From positions 130,904 to 194,903 of the forward strand of contig NZ_MQTZ01000002.1 in NCBI RefSeq assembly GCF_001939115.1: a stretch of 64,000 bases of DNA. The letters run 5' to 3'. The DNA is from Leptolyngbya sp. 'hensonii'. GTDB lineage: Bacteria > Cyanobacteriota > Cyanobacteriia > GCF-001939115. Of this stretch, positions 35,602 to 44,209 are shown in pieces (position 1 is the first letter of the stretch; each line of letters starts with the position of its first letter). Both the position numbers and the translations under genes were made by a program. A model generated the notes under the pieces. It was not told the DNA's origin. It searched no databases and saw nothing but the letters and a program-made list of their open reading frames with translations.

Positions 35602-36483
35602 TTAGGGGATTAGAGTTGACGGTTCCAACGTAGCCATCCATTGGCGAGTGCCGAAATAGCAGCAAGAATGGGATGCGATCGTTGCAGCCTGAGTCAGCGC
35701 AGGCGCAAATTCCATCCTCAGAATGGCATGGCAGAAGGCTCCATGCAACACATCCCCGGCTCCCAGGGTGTCCACCGTGGTAATAGCAGGAACTGGGATC
35801 TCTCCGGTTTGATCATTGGTTTGATAGACAATCGTTGCCCCTCCTCGACTGACAGCCCTGTAGGGAATGCCCAGGGAGGACAGGTAGGTAAGGACCTCAA
35901 TCACTGTCTGACAGTTTGGCGGGTGAAAGTCTGCTGAGCAAAGGGCATAGTCCACGAGGGGAAGTAGGCGATCGAACCCTGATTTCCAGCTCCCTCCATC
36001 CAAAACGACCGGGATGCGGCGGGCTTTAGCCTCCGTAGCGATCGTGATTCCGACTTCCATTTGATGACCGTCGATCAGGATCACATCGATATGGTCCAGA
36101 ATATTGGCTGGAATCTGATCGGAAGCGATCTGGTTTTTGACAGCATTGATCGAAACAACGGCCCGATCGCCCGTGCTTTCAGTTACCAGAATGGAGGACA
36201 CCGGTGGGGGGTCAGGGTGGGTTGGCGTCAGATCCCTGATCGTCACCCCGAACCTAGCCAGATCAGCTCGCACCAGATTGCTGATGGGATGGAGCCCGAT
36301 CGGGCTCAGCAGCATTGCCCGATCGCCCAGATAGTTGAACGTCACTGCTGCATTGGTCGCCGGTCCACCGGCAGAAACCGTGTAGTCTGTCGCCACAATT
36401 TTCTGATTTGCTCGAGGGAGTCCACCTGTGAGATAAACCAGATCGAGCGTGGTCATACCGACAAAAAGTCCTTGTTTGATCAT
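35602..36483 (-). CDS. PfkB-family carbohydrate kinase
   Basis: 293 aa ribokinase-like sugar kinase. N-terminal substrate region FVGMTTLDLVYLTGGLP and SAGGPATNAAVTFNYLG; C-terminal PfkB signature VDTLGAGDVLHGAF containing the catalytic Asp and anion hole. The sugar is not determined by the sequence. Upstream gene of a two-gene operon with the CysQ-like phosphatase; the start faces rsmI across a 74-bp gap. Confidence 0.92.
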   Translation of the reverse strand: MIKQGLFVGMTTLDLVYLTGGLPRANQKIVATDYTVSAGGPATNAAVTFNYLGDRAMLLSPIGLHPISNLVRADLARFGVTIRDLTPTHPDPPPVSSILVTESTGDRAVVSINAVKNQIASDQIPANILDHIDVILIDGHQMEVGITIATEAKARRIPVVLDGGSWKSGFDRLLPLVDYALCSADFHPPNCQTVIEVLTYLSSLGIPYRAVSRGGATIVYQTNDQTGEIPVPAITTVDTLGAGDVLHGAFCHAILRMEFAPALTQAATIASHSCCYFGTRQWMATLEPSTLIP

Positions 36484-36557
36484 GGGTCATGGGTGACTGG
36501 GAGACTCAGAGGATAATAAAAGCTGGAACAAGATTTTTGAAGATCTACCCATGACCC

Positions 36558-37427
36558 ATGACAGATCCCATAGCTGGAACACTTTATATTGTCGGGACTC
36601 CGATCGGTAATCTGGAAGACATGACTTTTCGGGCCGTGCGAATTTTACAGACTGTGGATGTGATTGCCGCAGAGGATACTCGCCATACGGGTAAATTGCT
36701 GCAGCATTTTCAAGTGGCTACGCCCCAGATTAGCTATCACGACCACAACCGTCGATCTCGCCTGCCCGATCTGCTGGAGCGGTTGCAGCGAGGGCAGACG
36801 ATCGCTCTGGTGACAGATGCGGGCATGCCTGGAATTTCCGATCCTGGTTATGAGTTGGTGCGAGCCTGTGCGGATGCCAATATTCGGGTGGTGCCCATCC
36901 CTGGTCCCAGTGCGGTGATTACAGCCCTCAGTGCTTCTGGCTTGTCCATGGAGCGATTTGCCTTCGAAGGATTTCTCCCGGCTAAAAGCCAGCCCCGGCG
37001 AGACTACCTGGAAACCCTCAAGGCTGAAGTGCGTACCCTGGTTTTTTATGAGTCTCCCCATCGTCTCCGGCAGACCCTGGCAGACCTCGCCACTGCCTTT
37101 GGAGCCGATCGGGAGATTACCCTAGCCCGAGAATTGACCAAACTCCATGAAGAATTCCAGCGCACTACCCTGGGGGCTGCGATCGACCACTACATCCGGC
37201 AAGAGCCCCAGGGGGAGTACACTCTAGTCGTTGCCGGAGCCACATTAGCGCCACCTGTTCTGTCAGAGACTGCCCTCAGAGCAGAATTACAGAGCCTGCT
37301 TCATCAGGGACTATCTCGATCGGATGCCAGTCGCCAGCTAGCCCAGCAGACCTCCCTATCCCGTCGCCAGATCTACCAGCTAGCCCTGAGCTTACCTGAT
37401 GGTAGTGAGAGGGATGATAGGGGATGA
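36558..37427 (+). CDS. rsmI: 16S rRNA (cytidine1402-2'-O)-methyltransferase
   Basis: 289 aa SAM-dependent TP-methylase family enzyme modifying C1402 in the 16S decoding site. Recognisable from YIVGTPIGNLEDMTFRAV, AAEDTRHTGKLL, LVTDAGMPGISDPGYELV, PGPSAVITALSASGL and FEGFLPAK. The C-terminal region ends with LSRRQIYQLALSL, a usual RsmI feature. A longer ATG ten bases upstream is out of frame. A REP-like hairpin begins right at the stop codon. Confidence 0.96.
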   Translation: MTDPIAGTLYIVGTPIGNLEDMTFRAVRILQTVDVIAAEDTRHTGKLLQHFQVATPQISYHDHNRRSRLPDLLERLQRGQTIALVTDAGMPGISDPGYELVRACADANIRVVPIPGPSAVITALSASGLSMERFAFEGFLPAKSQPRRDYLETLKAEVRTLVFYESPHRLRQTLADLATAFGADREITLARELTKLHEEFQRTTLGAAIDHYIRQEPQGEYTLVVAGATLAPPVLSETALRAELQSLLHQGLSRSDASRQLAQQTSLSRRQIYQLALSLPDGSERDDRG

Positions 37428-37463
37428 TAGGTAAAGACGCGATAAATCGCGCCTTTATCTATC
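37426..37463. repeat. Palindromic repeat (GATAGGTAAAGACGCGAT arm) after rsmI
   Basis: Arms 37426-37443 and 37446-37463 pair over 18 positions with two non-canonical pairs and a 2-base loop. The core AAAGACGCGAT/ATCGCGCCTTT resembles the GTAGAGACGCGAT-type palindromes dispersed in many cyanobacterial genomes. It overlaps the rsmI stop and could also act as a transcript 3' end, although no T tract follows directly. Confidence 0.7.
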
Positions 37464-37482
37464 ATGTCTCTCTTTTATCTAT

Positions 37483-37761
37483 ATGCTGAACTTGCTCCTC
37501 TCCTCCCTCCTGTCGTTCTGGATCGCCACGATCGCTATCCTTTCTGTCCAGAACGCTACCCCTGTTACCCTGCGGTTCTTTTCCCTGCAATCGGTTCAGT
37601 TGCCAGCGGGGCTTGTGCTGGCTTTCAGTACGGGGATTGGGGCGATTTCAATGGCTGCCCTACAAGTTATTTGGGAAGTGACCCAATCAAGTCCAGACGA
37701 ATTGTTAGATGACGAGGATTTGGGGAATGATGAGGAGAAGGATTCTGCAGAAGATTGGTGA
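37483..37761 (+). CDS. LapA-domain (DUF1049) small membrane protein
   Basis: 92 aa with two transmembrane helices (LLLSSLLSFWIATIAILSVQ and LPAGLVLAFSTGIGAISMA) separated by the family-typical QNATPVTLRFFSLQSV, followed by an acidic cytoplasmic tail (DELLDDEDLGNDEEKD). This is the LapA/DUF1049 pattern; in Proteobacteria LapA relatives work in envelope lipopolysaccharide assembly, while the cyanobacterial role is unknown. It lies 64 bp before the kinase gene. Confidence 0.85.
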   Translation: MLNLLLSSLLSFWIATIAILSVQNATPVTLRFFSLQSVQLPAGLVLAFSTGIGAISMAALQVIWEVTQSSPDELLDDEDLGNDEEKDSAEDW

Positions 37762-37825
37762 ATTAGGGTTGATAGAAGCGGATCTGGAGCAGTTCAGGGG
37801 TTGCAGTGAGAACGCAGTGAGAACA

Positions 37826-40081
37826 ATGACAGACGACTCTCTCGAATCTTTTGATCGGGTGGCAGCGCAATACTATGACCTGTTTGAGCATCTGGTTGAG
37901 GGCATTTTTCGGACTACACCAGCAGGTCAGTATCTCCATGCTAATGCTGCCTTGGCAAAGCTTTATGGTTATGTATCTCCCGATGCCCTAGTCAGCGCGC
38001 TGACGGACATTGAACACCAGCTTTATGTCGATCCCGATCGTCGTCGGGAATTCATGGCGCTCCTGGAAGACAGTGAGATGATTGCTGACTTTGAATCCTG
38101 TGTCTATTGCCAGGATGGACAAACAATCTGGATTTCAGAAAACGCTAGGGGGGTTCGGGATGAGACAGGGAGGATTATTTATTATGAAGGGACTGTCAAA
38201 AATATTACCAAGCGCAAGCTAGCTGAGCAGGCTCTGGGTGAGAGTGAAGCAAAATATCGGATTCTCTTCAATGCCATTCCTGACTTGATGTTGCGCCTGC
38301 ACCGGGATGGCACCTACCTGGACTTCAAACCCCCCACAAATTTCCAGACTTACTTTAAATCCCCGGACCAATGTATCGGGAAAAACGTACGAGATTTACT
38401 CCCACCGGCTAACGCTCAGCTATACTTGCAGGCTGTTGAGGAAGTTATCCAAACGGGCAAAATGAAGGTTTTTGAGTTTCAGTTACCGATCGAGGGGCAA
38501 TCCCGCGACTACGAAGCCCGATTTGTAGCCAGTGGTGTCGATGAGGCTCTGGGTATTATTCGCAACATTACTGAACGGAAACGGGTAGAGCGGCTGAAAA
38601 ATGAATTTGTCTCTGTGGTCAGTCATGAACTGCGAACTCCCCTGACCTCGATTCGAGGATCACTGGGGCTGATTATTGGTGGGATCGCAGGTGAAATTTC
38701 GGCCCAGGCCCGGGAACTGATCGACATTGCTCATAAAAATAGTGAACGGCTGGTGCTTCTGATCAATGACATTCTGGACGTGGAGAAGATCGAGTCTGGC
38801 AAAATGCACTTTGAGATGAAGCCCCTGGCGCTGGTGCCCCTGGTGGAACAGGCGATCGTGGCGAACCAGGCTTATGGAGAACAGTTCAAGGTCCAGTTTG
38901 TCCTGGAACATGATCTGACCGAGGTCAAAATCAATGGAGACAGTAACCGGTTGATGCAGGTGATGGCTAACCTGCTGTCTAATGCGGCTAAGTTCTCCCC
39001 ACCCGGTAGTACGGTGGAGGTGACGGTGCGGCGGAAAAATCTGGAAACGGTGCGGGTAACGGTGCGAGATCATGGCCCTGGTATTCCAGAAGAGTTTCGT
39101 TATCGGATTTTCCAGAAGTTTGCTCAGGCTGACACCTCAACGACAAGGCAGAAGGGAGGGACAGGGCTGGGGCTGAGTATTAGTAAGGCGATCGTGGAAC
39201 GTCTGGGCGGTACGATCGGGTTTGAAACGGAGATGGGGGTAGGAACAGCCTTCTATTTTGAGTTGCCGATGGTGACCCAGGCTCCAGCGATGAAACTCTC
39301 AGCACCGGGGAACCAGCCACCGATTCTGATCTGTGAGGATAATCAGGATGTAGCGACTCTGCTCAGCTTGATTCTGCAGCATTCCGGGTATCAGACTGAC
39401 ATTGCCTATGATGCAGCTACAGCCAAGCGATTGCTGGCTGAAAAGCAATATGTTGCAGCCACAGTGGATTTGATTTTGCCTGACCAGGATGGGCTTTCCC
39501 TGATTCGAGAATTGCGGAAGCAGGAGAGTACCCGCTTCCTGCCGATCGTGGTTGTCTCAGCGATCGCAGATCAGGAGCGAGAGGAATTGTCGGGCAGCAC
39601 CTATGCAGTTATAGACTGTCTGGATAAACCGATCGATCAGGAGCGCTTACTGGCTGCTGTGCAACAGGCCCTCTGCCAGAAAACAGGAACCCGAGCTAAA
39701 ATCCTTCATGTCGAGGATGATCCCGATATTCTTCAGGTTGTGTCTAGAATGCTCCAAGCCGTTGCAGATACCATTCCAGCACTCTGCCTGCGAGAAGCGA
39801 TTCAGCATCTCTCCAGAGAAACTTTTGATCTGGTGATTTTGGATTTAAATCTGCCCGATGGATTTGGCTTAGAAGTACTCCCCTACTTGAGTAGTCATAC
39901 AGGTGTAGCCATTCCAGTGGTTGTGTTTTCAGCCCAGGAGATGGAATTGGAGGCCGCCCGTAAAGTTACCGCATCATTGGTCAAATCCCGTACCTCAAAC
40001 CAGGAATTGCTGGATACAATCAAGGCTTTGATTCACCGGTCTATCCCTGAAGCTGCGATCGAGTCTGAATTCAGTTTGTAG
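37826..40081 (+). CDS. Hybrid sensor histidine kinase, PAS-PAS-HisKA-HATPase-REC-REC
   Basis: 751 aa from the ATG at 37826 (MTDDSLESFDRVAAQYYDLF); the longer frame from 37709 overlaps the preceding gene and adds no recognised sequence. Two PAS modules (about residues 15-135 and 145-265), then the phosphorylatable His in SVVSHELRTPLTS, ATPase boxes N (LSNAAKFSPPG), G1 (DHGPGIPE), F and G2 (GTGLGLSIS). Two receiver domains end the protein, with phosphoacceptor Asp in ATVDLILPDQDG and VILDLNLPDGFG. No transmembrane helix, so a cytoplasmic sensor. It is followed after 25 bp by a single receiver and then the diguanylate cyclase, forming a phosphorelay cassette. Confidence 0.94.
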   Translation: MTDDSLESFDRVAAQYYDLFEHLVEGIFRTTPAGQYLHANAALAKLYGYVSPDALVSALTDIEHQLYVDPDRRREFMALLEDSEMIADFESCVYCQDGQTIWISENARGVRDETGRIIYYEGTVKNITKRKLAEQALGESEAKYRILFNAIPDLMLRLHRDGTYLDFKPPTNFQTYFKSPDQCIGKNVRDLLPPANAQLYLQAVEEVIQTGKMKVFEFQLPIEGQSRDYEARFVASGVDEALGIIRNITERKRVERLKNEFVSVVSHELRTPLTSIRGSLGLIIGGIAGEISAQARELIDIAHKNSERLVLLINDILDVEKIESGKMHFEMKPLALVPLVEQAIVANQAYGEQFKVQFVLEHDLTEVKINGDSNRLMQVMANLLSNAAKFSPPGSTVEVTVRRKNLETVRVTVRDHGPGIPEEFRYRIFQKFAQADTSTTRQKGGTGLGLSISKAIVERLGGTIGFETEMGVGTAFYFELPMVTQAPAMKLSAPGNQPPILICEDNQDVATLLSLILQHSGYQTDIAYDAATAKRLLAEKQYVAATVDLILPDQDGLSLIRELRKQESTRFLPIVVVSAIADQEREELSGSTYAVIDCLDKPIDQERLLAAVQQALCQKTGTRAKILHVEDDPDILQVVSRMLQAVADTIPALCLREAIQHLSRETFDLVILDLNLPDGFGLEVLPYLSSHTGVAIPVVVFSAQEMELEAARKVTASLVKSRTSNQELLDTIKALIHRSIPEAAIESEFSL

Positions 40082-40106
40082 TGCAACCTCAGAACCTTTT
40101 TTCCCT

Positions 40107-40499
40107 ATGCCAATACCAACTTTATCCCGCATTCTTTACGTTGAAGACGAGCCCGATATCCAGGCCGTTGCCCGCCTGGCTCTGGCGGCTGTTGGTGGCT
40201 TTACCGTTGAAGTCTGTAGTTCGGGAAAAGAAGCTCTGGATGTTGCTCCTGTCTTTGCGCCCGATCTGATCTTGCTGGATGTCATGATGCCGGATCTGGA
40301 TGGTCCCAGCACCTTCAAGGCGTTGCGTGAAGTTCCTCAACTGGTCAACACGCCGGTAATTTTTATGACTGCCAAGGTGCAAACCCATGAAGTGAGTCAG
40401 TATAAGGATCTAGGAGCCCTTGATGTTATTTCTAAGCCCTTTGATCCGATGACCCTCTCTGCCACTATCAATAGCATCTGGGCGGATTATTATGGCTAA
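40107..40499 (+). CDS. Single-domain response regulator (CheY-like receiver)
   Basis: 130 aa consisting only of a receiver domain. The acidic pair is in LYVEDEPD, the phosphoacceptor Asp in LILLDVMMPDLDG, the Thr in VIFMTAK and the conserved Lys in VISKPFD. There is no output domain, so it may shuttle phosphate between the hybrid kinase upstream and the Hpt domain of the next protein. Its stop overlaps the next ATG by 8 bp. Confidence 0.93.
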   Translation: MPIPTLSRILYVEDEPDIQAVARLALAAVGGFTVEVCSSGKEALDVAPVFAPDLILLDVMMPDLDGPSTFKALREVPQLVNTPVIFMTAKVQTHEVSQYKDLGALDVISKPFDPMTLSATINSIWADYYG

Positions 40500-42150
40500 C
40501 GTTCCTGACAACATTCAGGAGCAGTTGATTCTTCTGCGCCAGGCTTACACCAGTCAGTTGCTGGGCAAAGTTGGGCAAATTGAGCAGATCTGGGCTCAGC
40601 GGCATGACCAATGGGACGATCGCATCCTGGCCACGTTTCACCGCATGACCCATAGTCTGGCCGGTTCTGGGGCCACGTTTGGGTTTTCGGTTTTGAGCGA
40701 TCGAGCTTACACACTGGAGCGGTTTCTCCGTTCTATGAGAGATAACGGGCATACCCTGACGACGGAAGAAGAGGACCAGATCAGTACCCTGCTGGTGTTG
40801 CTGCAGCAGGCGACCACTCAGCCTGACCTGGAGATGGCCATGAGCCAGCTCGATCACCACATTCTGGCTAGTGCCAGTTCACAGCCCCAGAAGGAAAACC
40901 GTCTGATTTATCTGGTCAAGGATGATTTACACCTGGCTAAAGACCTGATCCAGCAAATCAGCTATTTTGGGTACACCGTGCATGGCTTTGAGACCCTTGC
41001 AGAATTGCGGAACGCTATCCATCAGGCTGTGCCTGCGGCCATTATCATTGACATTGTGGCCTCGGAAGGGGCTTTTGCTGGAACCGATGTAATCACATCC
41101 ATCCAGCAAGACCAACCGGCTTCTATTCCCATCATATTTATTTCAGTTCGTAGCGATCTGATTGCCCGCTTGCAGGCTGTCCAGGCAGGGGGGCATGCGT
41201 ATTTCACCAAGCCAGTAGAGATCAGTGCCCTGATCGATCGCCTGGATCAACTGACGGTTTATCCTACCCACGATCCCTACCGGATCATGATCATTGAGGA
41301 TGAGGCCACCCTGGCTGATTATTATGCCTTTACCCTGCAACAGGCAGAGATGGTTACCGTGGTGGTGACGGATCCCTTACTCGTGATGCAACCCCTGATC
41401 GAATTTCGGCCTGATCTGATCCTGATGGATGTCTATATGCCCCGTTGCTCTGGCCTGGATCTGGCAACGGTAATTCGACAGTGGGAAGCCTATGTCAGTA
41501 TTCCCATCGTGTTTCTCTCGACTGAGACTAACCGAGATAAGCAGCTCAATGCCATGAGCCTGGGTGGGGATGATTTTTTGATGAAGCCAATTCATCCTGA
41601 CCATTTGATCAAGTCGGTTGAAAGTCGGGCTCGCCGATCGCGGATTTTGCGGTCTTTCATGGTGAAAGATAGCTTGACGGGCTTGCTGAACCACACAAAA
41701 ACCAAGGAACAACTCTCGATCGAGCTCCTGCGATCGCAACGCCAGAGAACAAATCTGGTGTTTGCCATGATTGATATTGATCGATTTAAGTCAATCAATG
41801 ACACCTACGGGCATCAGGTGGGTGATCGGGTGATTAAGAGCCTGGCCCGGATGCTATCTCAGCGTCTGCGCAAAACGGACTGTATTGGTCGCTATGGGGG
41901 TGAGGAGTTTGCTGTTATCCTGCCAGCTACCGATGGTCCCACAGCAGTCCGGGTGCTAGATGAACTCCGGGCAGGCTTTGCCCAGATTCGCCATCAGGCC
42001 AGCAATCAGGAGTTTTCGGTCACCTTCAGTTGTGGTCTGGCGGCCTATCCCAGCCATAGTGATGTGACCAGTCTCAGTGATGCTGCTGATCGGGCCCTCT
42101 ATGCAGCCAAGTCTCTAGGGCGCAATCAGGTTGTGCTGGCAGGCTCCTGA
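40492..42150 (+). CDS. Hpt-REC-REC-GGDEF diguanylate cyclase
   Basis: 552 aa. N-terminal Hpt-like helical domain with a candidate phospho-His in THSLAGSGATFGF. First receiver (about 140-260) has IIIDIV and FTKPV but its acidic pocket is degenerate (VKDDLH). Second receiver (about 263-385) is canonical (IIEDEA, LILMDVYMP, MKPIHP). The GGDEF domain has an active-site GGEEF and, five residues earlier, RKTD, the RxxD inhibitory site. An active, feedback-controlled cyclic di-GMP synthase is therefore predicted. Overlaps the single receiver gene; a strong terminator follows at 42284. Confidence 0.94.
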   Translation: MANVPDNIQEQLILLRQAYTSQLLGKVGQIEQIWAQRHDQWDDRILATFHRMTHSLAGSGATFGFSVLSDRAYTLERFLRSMRDNGHTLTTEEEDQISTLLVLLQQATTQPDLEMAMSQLDHHILASASSQPQKENRLIYLVKDDLHLAKDLIQQISYFGYTVHGFETLAELRNAIHQAVPAAIIIDIVASEGAFAGTDVITSIQQDQPASIPIIFISVRSDLIARLQAVQAGGHAYFTKPVEISALIDRLDQLTVYPTHDPYRIMIIEDEATLADYYAFTLQQAEMVTVVVTDPLLVMQPLIEFRPDLILMDVYMPRCSGLDLATVIRQWEAYVSIPIVFLSTETNRDKQLNAMSLGGDDFLMKPIHPDHLIKSVESRARRSRILRSFMVKDSLTGLLNHTKTKEQLSIELLRSQRQRTNLVFAMIDIDRFKSINDTYGHQVGDRVIKSLARMLSQRLRKTDCIGRYGGEEFAVILPATDGPTAVRVLDELRAGFAQIRHQASNQEFSVTFSCGLAAYPSHSDVTSLSDAADRALYAAKSLGRNQVVLAGS

Positions 42151-42531
42151 CCTTTTCCTTGAGCTGAAAGAAGATGGGAAATTTGTACTTCCGTATGGCC
42201 AGAATCCTCCTCTAGACAGAGGTACTCCGTGAGGCTCACCGATTATTCTTCAAATAGTGATAGCAAGTGAAAAAGGCAACCTGCCTGGAAAGGTCAATGT
42301 GTGAGAATTCATGCGGAAACCTTTCCAGGTTTTTTATTGTGTTGGAATATTTATAAAATCTTTCTTTGACATTGCTTCAATTCTTTTACTGTAAGTGAGA
42401 TAGCTTTGGTGATGGATAGCAATTGCTATCAGGTTGAGCACAAGGGGCCGGGTACGAAATGGATATCCTTTCCTGTTCCGATGTCAGCTCAACTGATGCT
42501 AAAGCCTGTAGTCTCTTGAAGGTAGTGCGGT
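42151..42531. other. Intergenic region between diguanylate cyclase and STAS gene
   Basis: A 381-bp stretch without a convincing gene. It contains the terminator hairpin at 42284-42336 and an AT-rich segment (42331-42430) that may hold the STAS promoter. A short plus-strand frame at 42459-42650 overlaps the STAS gene and has no recognisable content. Confidence 0.6.
42284..42336 (+). terminator. Rho-independent terminator after the signalling operon
   Basis: CCTGGAAAGG (42284-42293) pairs perfectly with CCTTTCCAGG (42320-42329), followed by TTTTTTATT. The loop is long (26 bases), but the T tract and position 134 bp after the diguanylate cyclase stop fit a terminator. Confidence 0.75.
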
Positions 42532-42870
42532 ATGAATGCTTCTGTAGCCATTTTACGACCCAGTCATATTCTCAGTTCCACAAGTGGGGGCGAATTACTG
42601 GAACAAATCAATCACCACTTGCAAGCAGGAAAGAAAGCAATTCTGATTGATTTTTCGGATGCTATGTTTATGGACAGTACCGGGCTGGGGTATTTAGTTA
42701 CGGCCCTCAGTCGAATTAAAGCAGCCCAGGGTGAGCTCTACCTCTGTTCTTTGAAAGGACAGGCTGCAATGTTGATCGAGCTCACAAAGATGGATAAAAC
42801 GTTTCAAATTTTTGCCGATCGGGCTGCCTTTGATCTGTACCATTCGGCTCGGAATACTTCTGAATCCTGA
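42532..42870 (+). CDS. STAS-domain anti-sigma factor antagonist
   Basis: 112 aa single STAS domain. The regulatory site DFSDAMFMDSTGLGYLV contains the Ser phosphorylated by anti-sigma kinases in the SpoIIAA/RsbV family. It probably belongs to a partner-switching pathway, but no anti-sigma kinase or PP2C phosphatase gene is in the window. Separate transcription from the upstream two-component cassette is suggested by the terminator in between. Confidence 0.9.
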   Translation: MNASVAILRPSHILSSTSGGELLEQINHHLQAGKKAILIDFSDAMFMDSTGLGYLVTALSRIKAAQGELYLCSLKGQAAMLIELTKMDKTFQIFADRAAFDLYHSARNTSES

Positions 42871-42884
42871 ATCTTGATCCTCGA

Positions 42885-44180
42885 TCAAATGCTCAGTCGC
42901 TGATAGATGGTATCCAGGTGTTGCAGGTGGCGCTGGGGGTCGAAGCAGGCGGCAATCTCCTCTGGTGTCAGCCGTGCTGTGACCTCTGAAGTACTGGCGA
43001 TCAGGTCACGGAAATTCCCGTCAGGCTTGTTCCAGGCAGTATGGGCGCAGGACTGCACGATCACATAAGCTTCTTCCCGACCCAGACCTTTTTCCACCAG
43101 TGTGAGTAAGACGCGCTGGCTGAAGACAACCCCCCCATACAGGTTCAGATTGCGGGTCATATTTTCAGGGTAGACCAGCAGATGTTTAACCAGGTCGGTA
43201 ATCTCTGCCAGCATGAAGTGGGTCAGGGTGCAGGCATCAGGAAATACCACTCGTTCGACGGAACTGTGGGAGATGTCCCGTTCGTGCCAGAGGGCAACAT
43301 TCTCCAGAGCCGCGATTGCATGACCCCGAATCACACGGGCAATCCCAGTTAATCGCTCAGATCGAATCGGATTGCGCTTGTGGGGCATGGCCGAGGACCC
43401 TTTCTGCCCTTTGGAGAAAAATTCTTCGACTTCCAGAACATCGGTGCGTTGGAGATTGCGAATCTCCACGGCAAAACGCTCGATCGAGGCAGCTAGGAGG
43501 GCCAGAACCTGCAGATATTCGGCATGGCGATCGCGGGAGATCACCTGGGTGGAAGCCGTATCCGGTTTTAACCCCAGGTTTTGACAGGCCAAAGCTTCCA
43601 CCTGGGGGTCAATGTTGGCATAGGTGCCGACAGCCCCGGAAATCTTGCCGACGGCAATCTGATCCTGTAAGGAGGCCAGACGATCGCGATGCCGTAAGAC
43701 TTCCGCCAGCCAACCAGCCAGTTTGAACCCGAAGGTGATGGGTTCAGCATGGATGCCATGGGAACGACCGATCATGACCGTATTGCGGTGTTGCTGGGCC
43801 TGGTAACGGATGGCCTGAATCAGGGCTTCCAACTGGTCCATCAGAACATGTAGACTCTCAACTAACTGCAGCGCCAGGGCTGTATCCAGCACGTCAGAAC
43901 TGGTCAGTCCCAGGTGGATGTAGCGCCCTGCATCCCCAACATGCTCGTTTACATTAGTCAGGAAGGCAATCACATCGTGACGGACTTCTGCCTCAATTTC
44001 CTGAATTCGTTTGGGGTCAAATTTTGCTTTTGCTTTAATTTCCGCTACAGCCTCTGCAGGAATATAACCGAGTTCGGCCTGGGCTTCGCATACTGCAATC
44101 TCAACCTGCAGCCAGGTCTTGAATTTATAAGCTTCGGTCCAGAGTTCGCCCATGGCGGGTAGAGTGTAGCGCTCGATCAC
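42885..44180 (-). CDS. purB: Adenylosuccinate lyase
   Basis: 431 aa fumarase/aspartase superfamily enzyme of purine biosynthesis, cleaving SAICAR and adenylosuccinate. Signature GSSAMPHKRNPIRSE, HLGLTSSDVLDT, GRSHGIHAEPITFG and the start MIERYTLPAMGELWTE are all PurB-specific. Full length. Lies 29 bp downstream of the phospholipase D-like gene, same strand; the two are functionally unrelated. Confidence 0.97.
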   Translation of the reverse strand: MIERYTLPAMGELWTEAYKFKTWLQVEIAVCEAQAELGYIPAEAVAEIKAKAKFDPKRIQEIEAEVRHDVIAFLTNVNEHVGDAGRYIHLGLTSSDVLDTALALQLVESLHVLMDQLEALIQAIRYQAQQHRNTVMIGRSHGIHAEPITFGFKLAGWLAEVLRHRDRLASLQDQIAVGKISGAVGTYANIDPQVEALACQNLGLKPDTASTQVISRDRHAEYLQVLALLAASIERFAVEIRNLQRTDVLEVEEFFSKGQKGSSAMPHKRNPIRSERLTGIARVIRGHAIAALENVALWHERDISHSSVERVVFPDACTLTHFMLAEITDLVKHLLVYPENMTRNLNLYGGVVFSQRVLLTLVEKGLGREEAYVIVQSCAHTAWNKPDGNFRDLIASTSEVTARLTPEEIAACFDPQRHLQHLDTIYQRLSI

Positions 44181-44209
44181 AACCTATTTCGTAGAGGACA
44201 ACCGTCACA

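Noticed and set aside
42459-42650. 63-codon plus-strand frame before the STAS gene
   Set aside because: It overlaps the STAS start in another frame, and the STAS domain is unmistakable. Its residues are not recognisable.
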